From Microvirga massiliensis (GTDB lineage: Bacteria > Pseudomonadota > Alphaproteobacteria > Rhizobiales > Beijerinckiaceae): DNA of 64,000 nucleotides. Positions 17,844-27,496 of this stretch are shown here, in pieces. The stretch is taken from positions 243,691 through 307,690 of the forward strand of contig NZ_LN811352.1 of NCBI RefSeq assembly GCF_001006805.1. The letters are read 5' to 3'. Within the stretch, counting starts at the first letter, position 1. The number at the start of each line of letters is the position of its first letter. The position numbers were made by a program, and so were the translations under genes. The notes under the pieces were generated by a model, which saw only the letters and a list, made by a program, of their open reading frames with translations, did not search any database and had not been told where the DNA came from.

Positions 17844-17970
17844 GCTGCACCGGAGCCTTGCGAATGCAACGGTGTGCGGCCGGAGACAAGTCGGATGGGC
17901 CGGCGAGAGTGCAGGACAGGCATTTGGCTCGCTTCTGAGCGCCGACTCGCCCTCGGAGGCGGATAGATAG

Positions 17971-18123
17971 ATCTGCGGAAGGTACGAGCGAGTCCGCCTG
18001 GGTGACATCTTCGACGACCTGAGGCGACCGGCGGCGTTCGACAGACAGGATGCAGGTTTGCTGAGGGATTGGATTCGGGCCGCGCGAAAGACAATCCGCA
18101 ATATGCGTTCTGCGGAAGAGTGA
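17971..18123 (+). pseudogene. Possible 3' fragment of an unidentified gene
   Basis: A frame closed upstream by TAG encodes RLGDIFDDLRRPAAFDRQDA, then GLLRDWIRAARKTIRNMRSA and EE before TGA. It has the look of a helical protein C-terminus, but there is no start codon or ribosome-binding site. The family was not recognised. The rest of 17844-18338 holds nothing else identifiable. Confidence 0.3.
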
Positions 18124-18338
18124 TCATGCCATTTGCGGCAGGACGTCCCGTCATCACGGTCGACAGTGCAGGTGTCGACCTGGGCGACGTGCTGCGGATA
18201 TAGCCCCGTGAGGCAATCGTGCAGGTGTACGAGAGCTCCCAGAGTGAGGAGCGCACAGGCTCGTGAAGGGCCCGCTGTCGGTGTCCCTTGGGCTGGCAGG
18301 CTTCGCGTAAGCGGCTGTCTAAAAGCTGCCTCTGCCGA

Positions 18339-18812
18339 TCAGGCTGAGATAGATGCAAGTTGGGCGTCCGTCGCCTTCCTGACATCCATTGGTGCAAGGC
18401 GGAGCTGGAGACCGCGTTGCCCACCGTTCACGTAGACATACGGCTCGGTAGCCGCACTCTCCTCGATCACGGTCGGGAGCTTGCGCTTCTGCCCGAAGGG
18501 ACTGACGCCGCCCACCTTGTAGCCCGTCAGTCGCTCCGCATCGGCGACTGGCAGCATCCCGGCGCTCTTCCCGCCGAAGATCGCGGCCAACTTCTTCATG
18601 CTGACTTCCCGGTCCGAAGGCACGATCAAGCAGACGGGCTTTCCATCCACCTGGGCGATCAGCGTCTTCAGGACCCGATGAGGAGATTCTCCGATCGCTT
18701 CGGCGGCCTGGAGGCCCACACGGTCAGCGTCGGAATCGTATGCATAGGTGAGGATCTCGAAGTCGATCCCCCGGCTACGCAGCGCCAGCGTTGCAGGGGT
18801 TGTCCGTGCCAT
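18339..18812 (-). CDS. ybaK: Cys-tRNA(Pro)/Cys-tRNA(Cys) deacylase
   Basis: A 157-residue YbaK-type editing protein. Visible landmarks are ESPHRVLKTLIAQVDGKPVC (with the catalytic lysine region), VPSDREVSMKKLAAIFGGKS, and LTGYKVGGVSPFGQKRKLPT, which is the family's substrate-pocket GxSPFGxK loop. It hydrolyses mischarged Cys-tRNA(Pro) in the cytoplasm. A GGAGA box precedes the ATG. It is a single gene. Confidence 0.95.
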   Translation of the reverse strand: MARTTPATLALRSRGIDFEILTYAYDSDADRVGLQAAEAIGESPHRVLKTLIAQVDGKPVCLIVPSDREVSMKKLAAIFGGKSAGMLPVADAERLTGYKVGGVSPFGQKRKLPTVIEESAATEPYVYVNGGQRGLQLRLAPMDVRKATDAQLASISA

Positions 18813-19454
18813 GATGATCCATTCTCCGGAGTCGGGTCCCTTTTTTAGCCCTGCAACCCGAAGCGATGCGCAATTGTCGAGTGCAGAATAAGCACCATGT
18901 TCTCAAGGCTTATATGCCCTTTGTTGAGCATGTGGGTGAAGCATGACAGCAGGCGACCGTGCCGCTATTAACTCCGCATCCGCCTGAGCGTCCATGGCTC
19001 GACCTGCCGGATCCTCTCACGTTCGATCAGGGGCTTGCCCCAATGGCGGCTCTATCTTTCCGCGGCGGAGATAGCGGCTCTGGGGCGTACTCTTATGGCG
19101 ACGCTACTAATCTCCGACGACCGCGCAGCCGCGTCGACGACGATCCGGTCATCAACACCAGGCTTGCTCCATTCTCTCTTCTCCACCCGGAACGTAGAGG
19201 TAATCTGAAGACTGCGAGCGGCGTTGGCGCAAGGAACCTGCCAGCTGCGGGTGGGCGTCGCAGGGACGGCGATCCTCCGGAAGTCGATTACGTTATCCTG
19301 AGCGAAGCAGCCGGCATGTACTCGACAGCCCGAATGCACCGACTCCCTCACGCACCCAAACGGGCCTGCCTCACGTCTCGAGATACCCAAGCGTCGCCCG
19401 TCATACCTTGAGGTCGTTGAAACAAGTGTTCCTCCCCGCAGCCAGAGGGTTCTC
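18813..19454. other. Intergenic stretch, no recognised gene
   Basis: A 640-bp gap between divergent genes. A 150-codon plus-strand frame at 18959-19411 has no ribosome-binding site, low-complexity R/P/S-rich composition and no motif. It was not called. Confidence 0.45.
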
Positions 19455-21224
19455 ATGAGCCTCGGATCCCGGCTCTCTTCGGCTCCGAAGCTGCGGAAGC
19501 CCAGAGGGTCCTTTCGTCTTGTCGTTCTCTCCATCTTACTTGGAGCTGCGGTGGGCGTTGGCGTGGCAGCGGTGCAGCAATTCGTGGTCTTCGCGCAGCG
19601 TGCGACTCTCGGTTTCGCAGCGGAGCAACGGATCGCCCTGCCGGACCGTGCTTCCGCTCTGCGAATCGCGCTTGCCCTGTGCTGCGCCGCGGTGCTCGTG
19701 ACCGTCCTCTCCGAGATGATCTCTCGCTGGAAGACCAGGGATCCCCTCGACGCAGTGGAAGCCAATGCCCTGAATGGCGGGACCATGAGCTGGTACGACG
19801 CAGTTGCCGTCGTCCTCCCGATCCTGGCTTCCGTGTCGTTCGGGGCCTCGGTCGGAATCGAGGCGGCTGTCACTCAGCTCGGGGCCGTTCTGGCGAGCAG
19901 ACTGGGCCGCAGGCTCAAGAAGCCGCGCTCCGACCTCCGGCTTCTGGTCGGGGCCGGCGCGGCAGCGGCGATCGCAGCGGCCTACCGGGCGCCGATCGCC
20001 GGCATGTTCTACGCATTCGAGATCGTCCTGGGGAGCTACTCCAAGCGCGCCCTGGCGCCGATCGGGCTCGCTGCCATCTCGGCTGTCCTCACAATCTGGC
20101 TGCTCATCGGACCCGCGAAGCCGTTCAACCTCGTGCTGCGTGGCAGCCCAGTCTGGTCCGACTACTCGGTTGCCGTGCTGATCGGGGCCGTGGCGGCACT
20201 CGCCGGCATCGCCATCATGCTTCTCGTCACGGCGCTCGAGCGGGTTCTCAAAGGTCTGTTCGCCGATGAGATCCTGCGCCGGATCACGGCAGGTCTTCTG
20301 CTCACGCTCCTGTCCGTCCGTTTCCCCGCCGTCCTGGGCAGCGGCCATGCTGCCGTCGAGCATGCCGTCAATGGGGACATTGCCGGGCGGCATGCACTTG
20401 GATTGCTGGGGGCCAAGGCGCTTGGCTCTGCGGCGAGCCTCGGCGCGGGCTTCCGCGGCGGTCTGTTCAGCGCCTCGCTGTTGATGGGGGCGCTTCTCGG
20501 GCAGGTGATCGCATGGACGCTTGATGCCGTGCCTGGGGCCCCGCAGGTCCAAATCGAGCTTTGCGCCGTGATTGGCATGGCGTCAGTTGCCGCCAGCGTG
20601 ATCGGCAGCCCGCTTGCGATGATCTTTCTGGTCCTGGAGACGACCGGCGACTACGAGGCGACGGTCGTCGTCGCGATTGCGGCGCTTACGGCCTCGTTCC
20701 TGACCGATCGCCTGTTCGGTTATTCCTTCGCGACATGGCGGTTCCAGCAGCGCGGGCTCGCCATCGAAGGCGGACACGACGTGTCGCGCCTGCGTGCGAC
20801 GGCCATCTCCGAGATCATCAAGCCGCCCAAGCGGTCGATAGCTGTCACGGCGGACCTCGATGACGTGCTGCGGGCGACGTCGACCGCCGGCGGGAGGGGC
20901 ACGGCCGTCTACGGCCTCGACGGCGCCTTCGTGGGCCTTATCGACCCTCGCCTGGTCGAGGCGGTCGAGACGGAGGAAGCGCGCCTTCCGATCGTGGCTG
21001 CAGAGCTGGTCTATGAGACCACCCCTCCGATCACTTCACTAAGCTCCCTGGCCGATGTTCTTGACGTGTTCCAGAACGACGACCGCCCGACGCTCGCCGT
21101 CATTGACCCGGCCGACAGCCATACGCTGGTTGGCTGCGTCCGGGCGCGGGACGCCTTTGCACTCGCGTCGACCGTGCTTGATGCGCAACGGCGGGAGGAC
21201 CTTGGGGTGAGCGGCGCGAGCTGA
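19455..21224 (+). CDS. ClC-family chloride channel/antiporter with C-terminal CBS region
   Basis: A 589-residue membrane protein. Ten or more hydrophobic segments cover residues 20-420. The ClC selectivity regions are SFGASVGIEAAVTQLGAVLA (GxxxGxE; the gating glutamate position is present), AAYRAPIAGMFYAFEI and GAGFRGGLFSASLLMGALLG. The typical GSGIP motif near the N-terminus is not clearly seen. The cytosolic tail (from about residue 455) has two weak CBS-like repeats (TAISEIIKPPKRSIAVTADL; ITSLSSLADVLDVFQNDDRP). It probably exchanges Cl- for H+ or conducts Cl-. A single gene preceded by AGAGGG. Confidence 0.92.
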   Translation: MSLGSRLSSAPKLRKPRGSFRLVVLSILLGAAVGVGVAAVQQFVVFAQRATLGFAAEQRIALPDRASALRIALALCCAAVLVTVLSEMISRWKTRDPLDAVEANALNGGTMSWYDAVAVVLPILASVSFGASVGIEAAVTQLGAVLASRLGRRLKKPRSDLRLLVGAGAAAAIAAAYRAPIAGMFYAFEIVLGSYSKRALAPIGLAAISAVLTIWLLIGPAKPFNLVLRGSPVWSDYSVAVLIGAVAALAGIAIMLLVTALERVLKGLFADEILRRITAGLLLTLLSVRFPAVLGSGHAAVEHAVNGDIAGRHALGLLGAKALGSAASLGAGFRGGLFSASLLMGALLGQVIAWTLDAVPGAPQVQIELCAVIGMASVAASVIGSPLAMIFLVLETTGDYEATVVVAIAALTASFLTDRLFGYSFATWRFQQRGLAIEGGHDVSRLRATAISEIIKPPKRSIAVTADLDDVLRATSTAGGRGTAVYGLDGAFVGLIDPRLVEAVETEEARLPIVAAELVYETTPPITSLSSLADVLDVFQNDDRPTLAVIDPADSHTLVGCVRARDAFALASTVLDAQRREDLGVSGAS

Positions 21225-21429
21225 CGAGCCCGGATCAGTCCGGCGTGGACGGGCGCGAGTTAAGACAGGCCGAAGACCACGTCTAACGGGATAAGTACGA
21301 ACCTGGAGGGAGCCCATTCTGCGAGTTCGCGCGTGCACTCCCGATGCTCTCCCCGCGTCGGAGCGACGCCCTGCCCATGTTCTTGGCGCTCGGCTGCCAG
21401 CGAACCGCTCCAGCATCCAGGTCACTCCG

Positions 21430-21960
21430 CTATCGAACCTTCACCGTAACCCGCTGCTCCTTATCGAGTTCACGGAATGCGTTCCCATCATCGCGGAACT
21501 CAGGAATGTCCGCGATCTGGGCCTCGTTCAAGTCGCGCAGCACGATCCTGTCGTTCTGAACGACGATATCCTCGAGAGGAACGGCGATCTCTTTGGCCCC
21601 GAACCCCAGAAAGCCGCCTTGTCTCACGATGAGAAATTGCTTCGCCTCGGAGGTGTTTTCCATGACCGTGCCGCTGCCGATCTCCTTGCCGTCGGCAGTC
21701 AGGATTTTCATGCCATTGAGAGACACGACGCTCAGCTGCCATGTGGGCTGAGCCGGGCTGGGCGCTGCCGGAGGAGTCGCGCTCGGAGCGACGACGGCAT
21801 TCGTGGTCCCTGGTCCGGACGGTTCTGATGTTTCCGGTGTTGCGGTTGCACTCGATGCAGGCGTTTGGGCGGGTGGTGTCTGGGCATGGGCCAAGGACAG
21901 GTGCGAATCCGCGATGTTTCCGGCCAGTAGGGCCACGCCCAAAGCGATTCTCCGCTTCAT
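21430..21960 (-). CDS. Exported PRC-barrel domain protein
   Basis: A 176-residue protein with a signal peptide (MKRRIALGVALLAGNIADSH, then AHAQ), a Pro/Ala/Thr-rich linker (residues 28-75) and a PRC-barrel-like C-terminal domain (NGMKILTADGKEIGSGTVME; FLGFGAKEIAVPLEDIVVQN). The start at 21960 is supported by GGAG at 8-base spacing; the frame is open upstream but non-coding in character. Such proteins are common in rhizobial envelopes. Function unknown. Confidence 0.85.
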   Translation of the reverse strand: MKRRIALGVALLAGNIADSHLSLAHAQTPPAQTPASSATATPETSEPSGPGTTNAVVAPSATPPAAPSPAQPTWQLSVVSLNGMKILTADGKEIGSGTVMENTSEAKQFLIVRQGGFLGFGAKEIAVPLEDIVVQNDRIVLRDLNEAQIADIPEFRDDGNAFRELDKEQRVTVKVR

Positions 21961-22273
21961 GGCGGCTTCTCCTTCAGTTCGTTGCATCTCGACCGCGAAT
22001 GCCTCCTCCGCTCCACGGTCCATTTCGGCCCTTTACACCAAGAGCCAATCGATGGCGGGAATGGTCTCAGCGTGAAGGTCCCGATGTAGATCACTGCTTC
22101 GCTGCAAACGAGGTCTCACCCGATGAGTCTGACCGGCAAAGGGGCGCCGATATGGCCGATTCGAAGCAATGCTCGCCTTTGGCTGCAGCGCCGGATGGCA
22201 ATGCAGGGCGTGGTGATCAGCCGAGATGAGCAAGCGTGCTGCGCTCTGACGGTGCCGCGACCTCTCGGACCGA
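21961..22273. other. Intergenic stretch, no recognised gene
   Basis: It lies between the PRC-barrel gene start and the end of the DUF2235 gene. It presumably holds the promoter of the former. No motif was recognised. Confidence 0.45.
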
Positions 22274-24901
22274 TCAGCGATTCTGGGAGAAATCATACGG
22301 CTCGGGCGCCGGCGGTTGCGGGCCGGGCATCAGCTCGACCGTGACCTTCGCCCCGCCACCGTTATTCCCGTAGAAGCATGTGACGAGCGGTCCGAATGGG
22401 ACCGCCGTGATCGCGTCGTTGAGGTAGAGGAAGAGTTCCCCGGTCGCGGCCGCCTGGAACTGGGATACGAAGCTCCTCCGGATGGCCTTGCGCGTCTGAA
22501 TGTCCCGGATCAGGGTAGGGTCCGGGGCGGGTGTCCCCTCGCAGAGCGAGGAAGTAGCCTGCCACGGAAGTTCGGCGTCGCCGGCCAGTTCCGGGGCCGT
22601 GGCGCCATCGCTCGCCTGTAGCGCCCACTCCACGTCGCCCCGGTTGCCGATCCGCGCGATCGGCTGGAACCAGTCGGCTGTCCACCAGCGGCGGAGCGGC
22701 AGCCCGGCAAGGTAGCGCAGGGAGTTGTCCCGGAAGCCCATGATATCGGCGACCTTTGGACCGTCGAGATACGGTTCGGCCATTTCGACCCAGACCGTGT
22801 AGAGGCGTCCCTTGACGAGGTAGATCCCGGTGCCCCAGCAGGGATTGCTGGTGCGGAACCCCTCCGCGAGGTTCGCGACGCCCTCCTTGGGATGGCGCAG
22901 GAGGTTCTCCGGCGCGGTTTCCGGGCACACACCGCCCGTGCCCGATCGATAGCTGACTACCGTGCGACCAACGAGAACCGCCGCGAATCCGACGAGCACA
23001 ATGAGCGTCGCCGCCGGCACGATGATGCGCGATGTCAGATAGTGCAGAAGCCCCGCCAGCTGCGACTTCCTCAGCCGGCGGGCCAAGGTGTCGAAGGGAC
23101 CCGGCTCTGCCGGCGCTCGCCCGTGGTCCTGCCCGGATGTCTCCAGATGCGGCCGCTTCCTGAAGAACCAGGCGCACCAGGCACTGTCGGCAATACGGTC
23201 GCGAAGGTTGCTGTTCAGGCGATAAAGGCTGATCACCGCGACGATGATCGCGAACGAGGCGACCGGCTGGGCCACGAGGGCTCCGACCCACCCCTTCGCA
23301 TAGCTTGGAATCAGGCCGCCGAACATCGTGGACAGGTCGTTGAGGTTCGAGCTGAGTCCATCGCGGGCATCGTCCAGCTTTCTCTGAGCCAGGGCCGCAA
23401 GGTCCTCGAGTCCGACTATGGAAGCGAGGCCGCGTAGAGCGGTGGCGATGCCATCACTCAACCACGGCGCGGTCACCGGAAGCGCGATGAGGACGAGACC
23501 TCCTGCGAGCAGGGCAAAGTACCCTGCTCTCCGCCACCAGATGAGGTCGCGTGTCAGTTCGACGAAGGCGTTGTCCGGTGCATTCAGTTGCCGGACAGCC
23601 TCGATCGCCTGGGCCTCGGCGGCCGGACCTCCCGGCGCCGGAGGCGCGCTTTTCCGATACGCTTCGGCCTCGAAGCCCGCGATCGGATATCTACTGCCGT
23701 CCGGCATCAGAACATGGACGCTCTCCGGGAGTGTCAGGGGCGCGTAGTTGCCGGTGCCGAACACCATCTTCTCGGCAACCGAATGGTGGATGACGGGCGG
23801 GCCGCCGCTCTCGACGCCCGATCGGACAGGCCTCGGATCGTAGCGGTAAAACACGGCAAGGCCCGTCCGCGAATCGTGGATCGGTGCGAGCGGTGAGGCC
23901 TGCGCACGGAAGGCATCCGCCGTGCCCGGCAGGAAACGCAACCCGCTGTCCGGCCCGGCTGCGGTTGCAGCAATCTCGTCGATCATCCACGTCAAGGGCA
24001 GGTAAGATAGCCCGTCATCCGGATATCCACCGCCGACGTCGGAGTGAACGCCCGCGAACCAGACCTCCTGGATGCGCGCTTCTCCGGCCCGAGGCAACTC
24101 AGCCGTCATGTCGAACCGAACGGGATGGAACGTCGTGCGTTCGTCATCCAAGGCGAGGGCGTGCCGGGCGAAATCCACCCTGTCGCTGAGGACCCGGTTG
24201 CGGAACGATATTGGCCAGATCACCCGGTCGATTGCCCACCGCATCTCCTCGACCGGGACACCGTAGGCCTCGACCGTATCGAAGAGACCGGCGAACCTGA
24301 TGCGGACAGTCCGCCGGGGGGCGTCCATGGCTGCCCGGACCGAAGCATAGCTCCTGTGGCCGGAGATGAATCGAGCGATCGCCAGAATGGCGTCGCGAAT
24401 CGCACGGGCGATCAGGATCGTCGGGAAGCTGTTGCGCCAGGTCACCTGCTTGGCGCGGTATGCCCGCCAGGCCGCCCTGGCGTTGCGCTTCATCTCTGCA
24501 CGCGAGACCGGGGCTCCATCAATCTGCGTGGGGACGAGTCCTTGGCTCGCGATCAGGCCGATCAGTGTGCGAATCGTGAAGGCGCCGCGGCTGAAGCCGA
24601 ACATGTAGACCTTGGCCTCCGGGTGCCAGTTCCAGCACAGGAAGCGATACAGCTTTCGGACGTTCGACGGCACGCCGATGCCCGTTGCTGCATCGAGCAC
24701 GGCAAAAGGCCTGAATCCGGAGGTCCCCACGCCTTGGATGTAAACCGCAACCTGGTCCGGATCCTTCAGATCGAGGGCGGTATACAGCCGCCAGATGTTT
24801 GACTCCCGGTTCCGGAACGCATTGCCGGTTCCATCCGCCAGGATGACGATCTTCCTGATGCGCTCACGCTTGTCCACGGAGGTCCCCGTACGGCGTCCCA
24901 C
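22274..24901 (-). CDS. DUF2235 (Tle1-like alpha/beta hydrolase) protein with membrane segments
   Basis: An 875-residue protein. Residues 15-390 form the DUF2235 hydrolase domain: RKIVILADGTGNAFRNRESN at the start, YIQGVGTSGF, the nucleophile elbow YMFGFSRGAFTIRTLIGLIA (GxSxG) and the VWFAGVHSDVGGGYPDDGLS motif with the acid/His region. Hydrophobic segments follow near residues 465-485, 560-580 and 630-650, then a C-terminal domain of unknown type. The domain is shared with type VI phospholipase effectors (Tle1), but no VgrG, PAAR or immunity gene is adjacent. It starts with GTG; a second GTG ten codons later is an alternative. Confidence 0.88.
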   Translation of the reverse strand: MGRRTGTSVDKRERIRKIVILADGTGNAFRNRESNIWRLYTALDLKDPDQVAVYIQGVGTSGFRPFAVLDAATGIGVPSNVRKLYRFLCWNWHPEAKVYMFGFSRGAFTIRTLIGLIASQGLVPTQIDGAPVSRAEMKRNARAAWRAYRAKQVTWRNSFPTILIARAIRDAILAIARFISGHRSYASVRAAMDAPRRTVRIRFAGLFDTVEAYGVPVEEMRWAIDRVIWPISFRNRVLSDRVDFARHALALDDERTTFHPVRFDMTAELPRAGEARIQEVWFAGVHSDVGGGYPDDGLSYLPLTWMIDEIAATAAGPDSGLRFLPGTADAFRAQASPLAPIHDSRTGLAVFYRYDPRPVRSGVESGGPPVIHHSVAEKMVFGTGNYAPLTLPESVHVLMPDGSRYPIAGFEAEAYRKSAPPAPGGPAAEAQAIEAVRQLNAPDNAFVELTRDLIWWRRAGYFALLAGGLVLIALPVTAPWLSDGIATALRGLASIVGLEDLAALAQRKLDDARDGLSSNLNDLSTMFGGLIPSYAKGWVGALVAQPVASFAIIVAVISLYRLNSNLRDRIADSAWCAWFFRKRPHLETSGQDHGRAPAEPGPFDTLARRLRKSQLAGLLHYLTSRIIVPAATLIVLVGFAAVLVGRTVVSYRSGTGGVCPETAPENLLRHPKEGVANLAEGFRTSNPCWGTGIYLVKGRLYTVWVEMAEPYLDGPKVADIMGFRDNSLRYLAGLPLRRWWTADWFQPIARIGNRGDVEWALQASDGATAPELAGDAELPWQATSSLCEGTPAPDPTLIRDIQTRKAIRRSFVSQFQAAATGELFLYLNDAITAVPFGPLVTCFYGNNGGGAKVTVELMPGPQPPAPEPYDFSQNR

Positions 24902-25403
24902 GGCAATCCAGCGGTACTTGCGCTCTGAATCGGCCGACGGATGCTCAGCCTACACCTCGGTACGGTGCTGGGGCGTGAGGATCAACACTGCACGCGCCGG
25001 TCTTCGGCAGGGGCTTGGCCGCGACTCACCGGATCCGTCGCGCAGATGGCAAGTACGCTCCGCCAGCCCATGGCAACCGAACTCTGATGGGCATTCAGAG
25101 ATCTTTTACACTTCCGTGACCTTGCCGTCGGCCAGCGACTCACGATACCGGGGCGGAGCCCCAGACTCTGCCCTCTCCAGTATAGCGAAGTATCGACTTG
25201 GTGCTTCAGAGTATCGTCATGGCACCCACGAGGTTATCCTCAGGCTTGTCTCGGCGGCGTGTAAGCTTTCCTGAAAACCTCCTGTCCCGTTGCCTTGACT
25301 CATTCAGGCGCGTGGTGAGTCTCTCGCCTCCAGTTCGGTTCACGAGAATCGGTGTCGAGGAGAAAACGTGCCTGCTTCCGGATAAGTAACCCAAAACGAC
25401 AAC
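24902..25403. other. Intergenic stretch, no recognised gene
   Basis: It lies between the divergent DUF2235 gene and the structured leader of the HTH gene. Open frames are short or antisense-like, and no motif was recognised. Confidence 0.4.
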
Positions 25404-25431
25404 GGCCCCCCAAGCGCCAACTTGGGAGGCC
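25404..25431 (+). repeat. Hairpin in leader of the HTH gene
   Basis: The arms GGCCCCCCAAG and CTTGGGAGGCC pair with one mismatch around a 6-base CGCCAA loop. Weaker complementarity continues outside (AACGACAAC against GATGTTCTGTT). There is no T-tract. It may be a regulatory RNA structure or DNA site. Confidence 0.55.
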
Positions 25432-25502
25432 GATGTTCTGTTGGCCCTGAGAGGACCGGTGTGTCGCAACCCCTTCCTCCCATGCCCGACAGACTGCGTC
25501 AA

Positions 25503-25523
25503 GCGAGAAACCCCGTTTCTCGC
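25503..25523 (+). repeat. Perfect 9-bp hairpin/operator in leader of the HTH gene
   Basis: GCGAGAAAC and GTTTCTCGC are exact complements around CCC, ending 47 bases before the GTG start. The position suits an autoregulatory operator for the HTH protein or a translational control element. Confidence 0.55.
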
Positions 25524-25570
25524 AACGGTTCTGTTTGTCCTGACGCGGCACCTACGAGGAAGGTGCGTTC

Positions 25571-26710
25571 GTGTTCGCGCAGCTGTTGGACGCCGTCGGG
25601 CAATGCCCGATTCCGGCGCTGGATGAGTTTGTTCAAAAACGGGTCTATTCGGCCTGGGGACAGGCCCTGATTACTGACGAGCAGCTTCAGGCCATCTGCG
25701 AGGCCGCCCACGAGCGGCGAAACAGACGACGCGCCTGGGCCCAAGCCCAACAGGGAATCGCAGCAAAAGCTCACCGGATTGCACGGCACATCAAGCTCGA
25801 GCCGAGGGTGCCGGGCACGAATGACCTGCCGGCCCTGACCAGGAGCATTCTCCCTGCTCGACAGCAGCCATCCATGCCACGGGCCGATACCGGTGCCCTG
25901 ACCCGTCGCCGCAAGACGGTATCGAGCGGGGCCATGCCGCCGCAGGTCGCCGCCCTGTTCTCCGAAGCGGAGCGCGCTGCCATGAGCGTCATCGCTCATG
26001 ACGTGCGCCGCTCGAGAGCCTGCGAGATGACAGTCCCGGAGATCGCGAGCCGGGCCGGCGTCAGCGAGCGGACGGTTCGCTACGCACTCGCCAAGGCACG
26101 GCGAAGCGAGCTGATCTCCGTCCAGGAGCGCCGCCGAGCATTTCTCCCGAACCTCCCGAACCGGGTGACGATTGTCAGCCGTGAGTGGCGGTCCTGGCTC
26201 TCACCGAGAAAGCCGTCCGGTGGCGGCAAGGACGTGCAGGGCACGGATAAGTTTTCAAGATTCAATTCAATTGGTGAAGGGAACGCTCATCGGCTGGTCG
26301 ATCCTGCTCGGATGAGTTGCCGTTCGGACGGTACGACGGAGATCACGAGATCGGAGACGGAGCCGGCGGAGGTCGTGGCAGAACGCAGGACCGACAGGGT
26401 TCAAATCGAGTCGTGCGCAAGGTTTCGGGTTATCGATTCGGCACATGGACGATCGCAGCCGCAAGCTGACAGTCTTCTCTCTCGATCGAGCATGCGGGAA
26501 CGCGCATTCGCTGAGTCCCGGACCGACAGCATGCGTCGTGCGGAGAAAGAATTGGTCCAACACGTTGCCCCGGCTCGACATCCTTGCCAGCGGATCGAAC
26601 CTCTGCACGTCGCTCGCATGTCTCATCGTTCCGGAGGTCTGCCCATCGGAAATGAGGCATCCATATCTCGTCCGGGACGCGACACCGGCGCACTTATGAC
26701 TGGAGGAGCA
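25571..26710 (+). CDS. Helix-turn-helix protein, frame open into next gene
   Basis: Coding-like sequence from GTG at 25571 to about 26280 gives a soluble protein of some 235 residues. The N-terminus is helical (MFAQLLDAVGQCPIPALDEF, then VQKRVYSAWGQALITDEQLQ). A central winged-helix DNA-binding segment reads MTVPEIASRAGVSERTVRYA, then LAKARRSELISVQERRRAFL and TIVSREWRSWL. A basic Arg/Gln-rich linker separates them. No stop follows: after about 26280 the frame stays open through poorly coding, Arg/Ser-rich sequence and enters the phosphodiester glycosidase gene at 26711. Either the native stop was lost or a 628-residue fusion is made. Possibly a plasmid- or phage-derived replication/regulatory protein; this is inference. 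Confidence 0.6.
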
Positions 26711-27457
26711 ATGTTCTGCCAATGGAAGCGGATCTGGTCCGGGCTGGCATTCGGCCTGGCGATCTGGGCCGGTCCTGTGTCGGCGCAGGACATCTGTGTT
26801 CCCCGACAGGCCGAGAACCGCTCCTATACGGTTTGCACCATCGATCTCAGACGCTACGCAATCCGCCTCTTCTGGAAGGGGGCCGACGGCGAGGTACTCG
26901 GCCCGTTCAATCGTCTCCGTTCTTCGCCAGAAGGATCGAGGCTCGTGTTCGCGATGAATGCCGGCATGTACCACGAAGACCGGTCGCCAGTCGGCCTCTA
27001 CGTGGAGAATGGCCGTGAGATCCAGAAGGCCAACACGGCCAATGGTCCCGGCAACTTCCACCTGAAGCCGAATGGCGTGTTCTTCGTCTCAGGCCGGACA
27101 GCAGGCGTTCTCGAAACCAGTCGCTATCTCGAGCAGCGGCCGAGGGCCGATTACGCCACGCAATCCGGCCCGATGCTGGTGATCAACGGCCGCATCCACC
27201 CGAAATTCTCCAGGAACGGAACCTCGCGAAAAATCCGCAACGGCGTTGGCATTCGGGACAAGCACACGGCCGTATTTGCCATCTCGGATGAGCCCGTCAC
27301 GTTCGCCGAGTTCGCGCGCCTGTTCAAAGAGGAACTAGGCTGTGCGAACGCCCTGTTTCTGGATGGGAGCGTTTCGAGCCTCTATGCCCCGGAGCTCGGG
27401 CGGGCGGATGGCTTGCTGCCCATGGGCCCCATTATCGGTGCCCTCCCCTATCGCTGA
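26711..27457 (+). CDS. Exported phosphodiester glycosidase (DUF2233/NAGPA) family protein
   Basis: A 248-residue protein starting MFCQWKRIWSGLAFGLAIWA with a signal peptide (cleavage after VSA, before QDICVP). The NAGPA-type domain shows LVFAMNAGMYHEDRSPVGLY, NFHLKPNGVFFV, QSGPMLVINGRIHPKF, RNGVGIRDKHTAVFAISDEP and CANALFLDGSVSSLYAPELG, the conserved family strands. GGAGGA sits just upstream of the ATG, and the signal peptide begins here, which supports an independent start even though the frame is open from the HTH gene. Likely periplasmic; substrate unknown. Confidence 0.85.
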   Translation: MFCQWKRIWSGLAFGLAIWAGPVSAQDICVPRQAENRSYTVCTIDLRRYAIRLFWKGADGEVLGPFNRLRSSPEGSRLVFAMNAGMYHEDRSPVGLYVENGREIQKANTANGPGNFHLKPNGVFFVSGRTAGVLETSRYLEQRPRADYATQSGPMLVINGRIHPKFSRNGTSRKIRNGVGIRDKHTAVFAISDEPVTFAEFARLFKEELGCANALFLDGSVSSLYAPELGRADGLLPMGPIIGALPYR

Positions 27458-27496
27458 CGGGATGGAGCTTTGCTGAACGCTCGCCCTGCCTCGAAT

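Noticed and set aside
18959..19411. 150-codon plus-strand frame in the YbaK-ClC gap
   Set aside because: No ribosome-binding site, no motif, composition typical of random GC-rich sequence.
22274..24901. Interpreting the DUF2235 gene as a type VI secretion effector
   Set aside because: No VgrG, PAAR, Hcp or immunity-like gene is nearby, and the protein has extra membrane segments.
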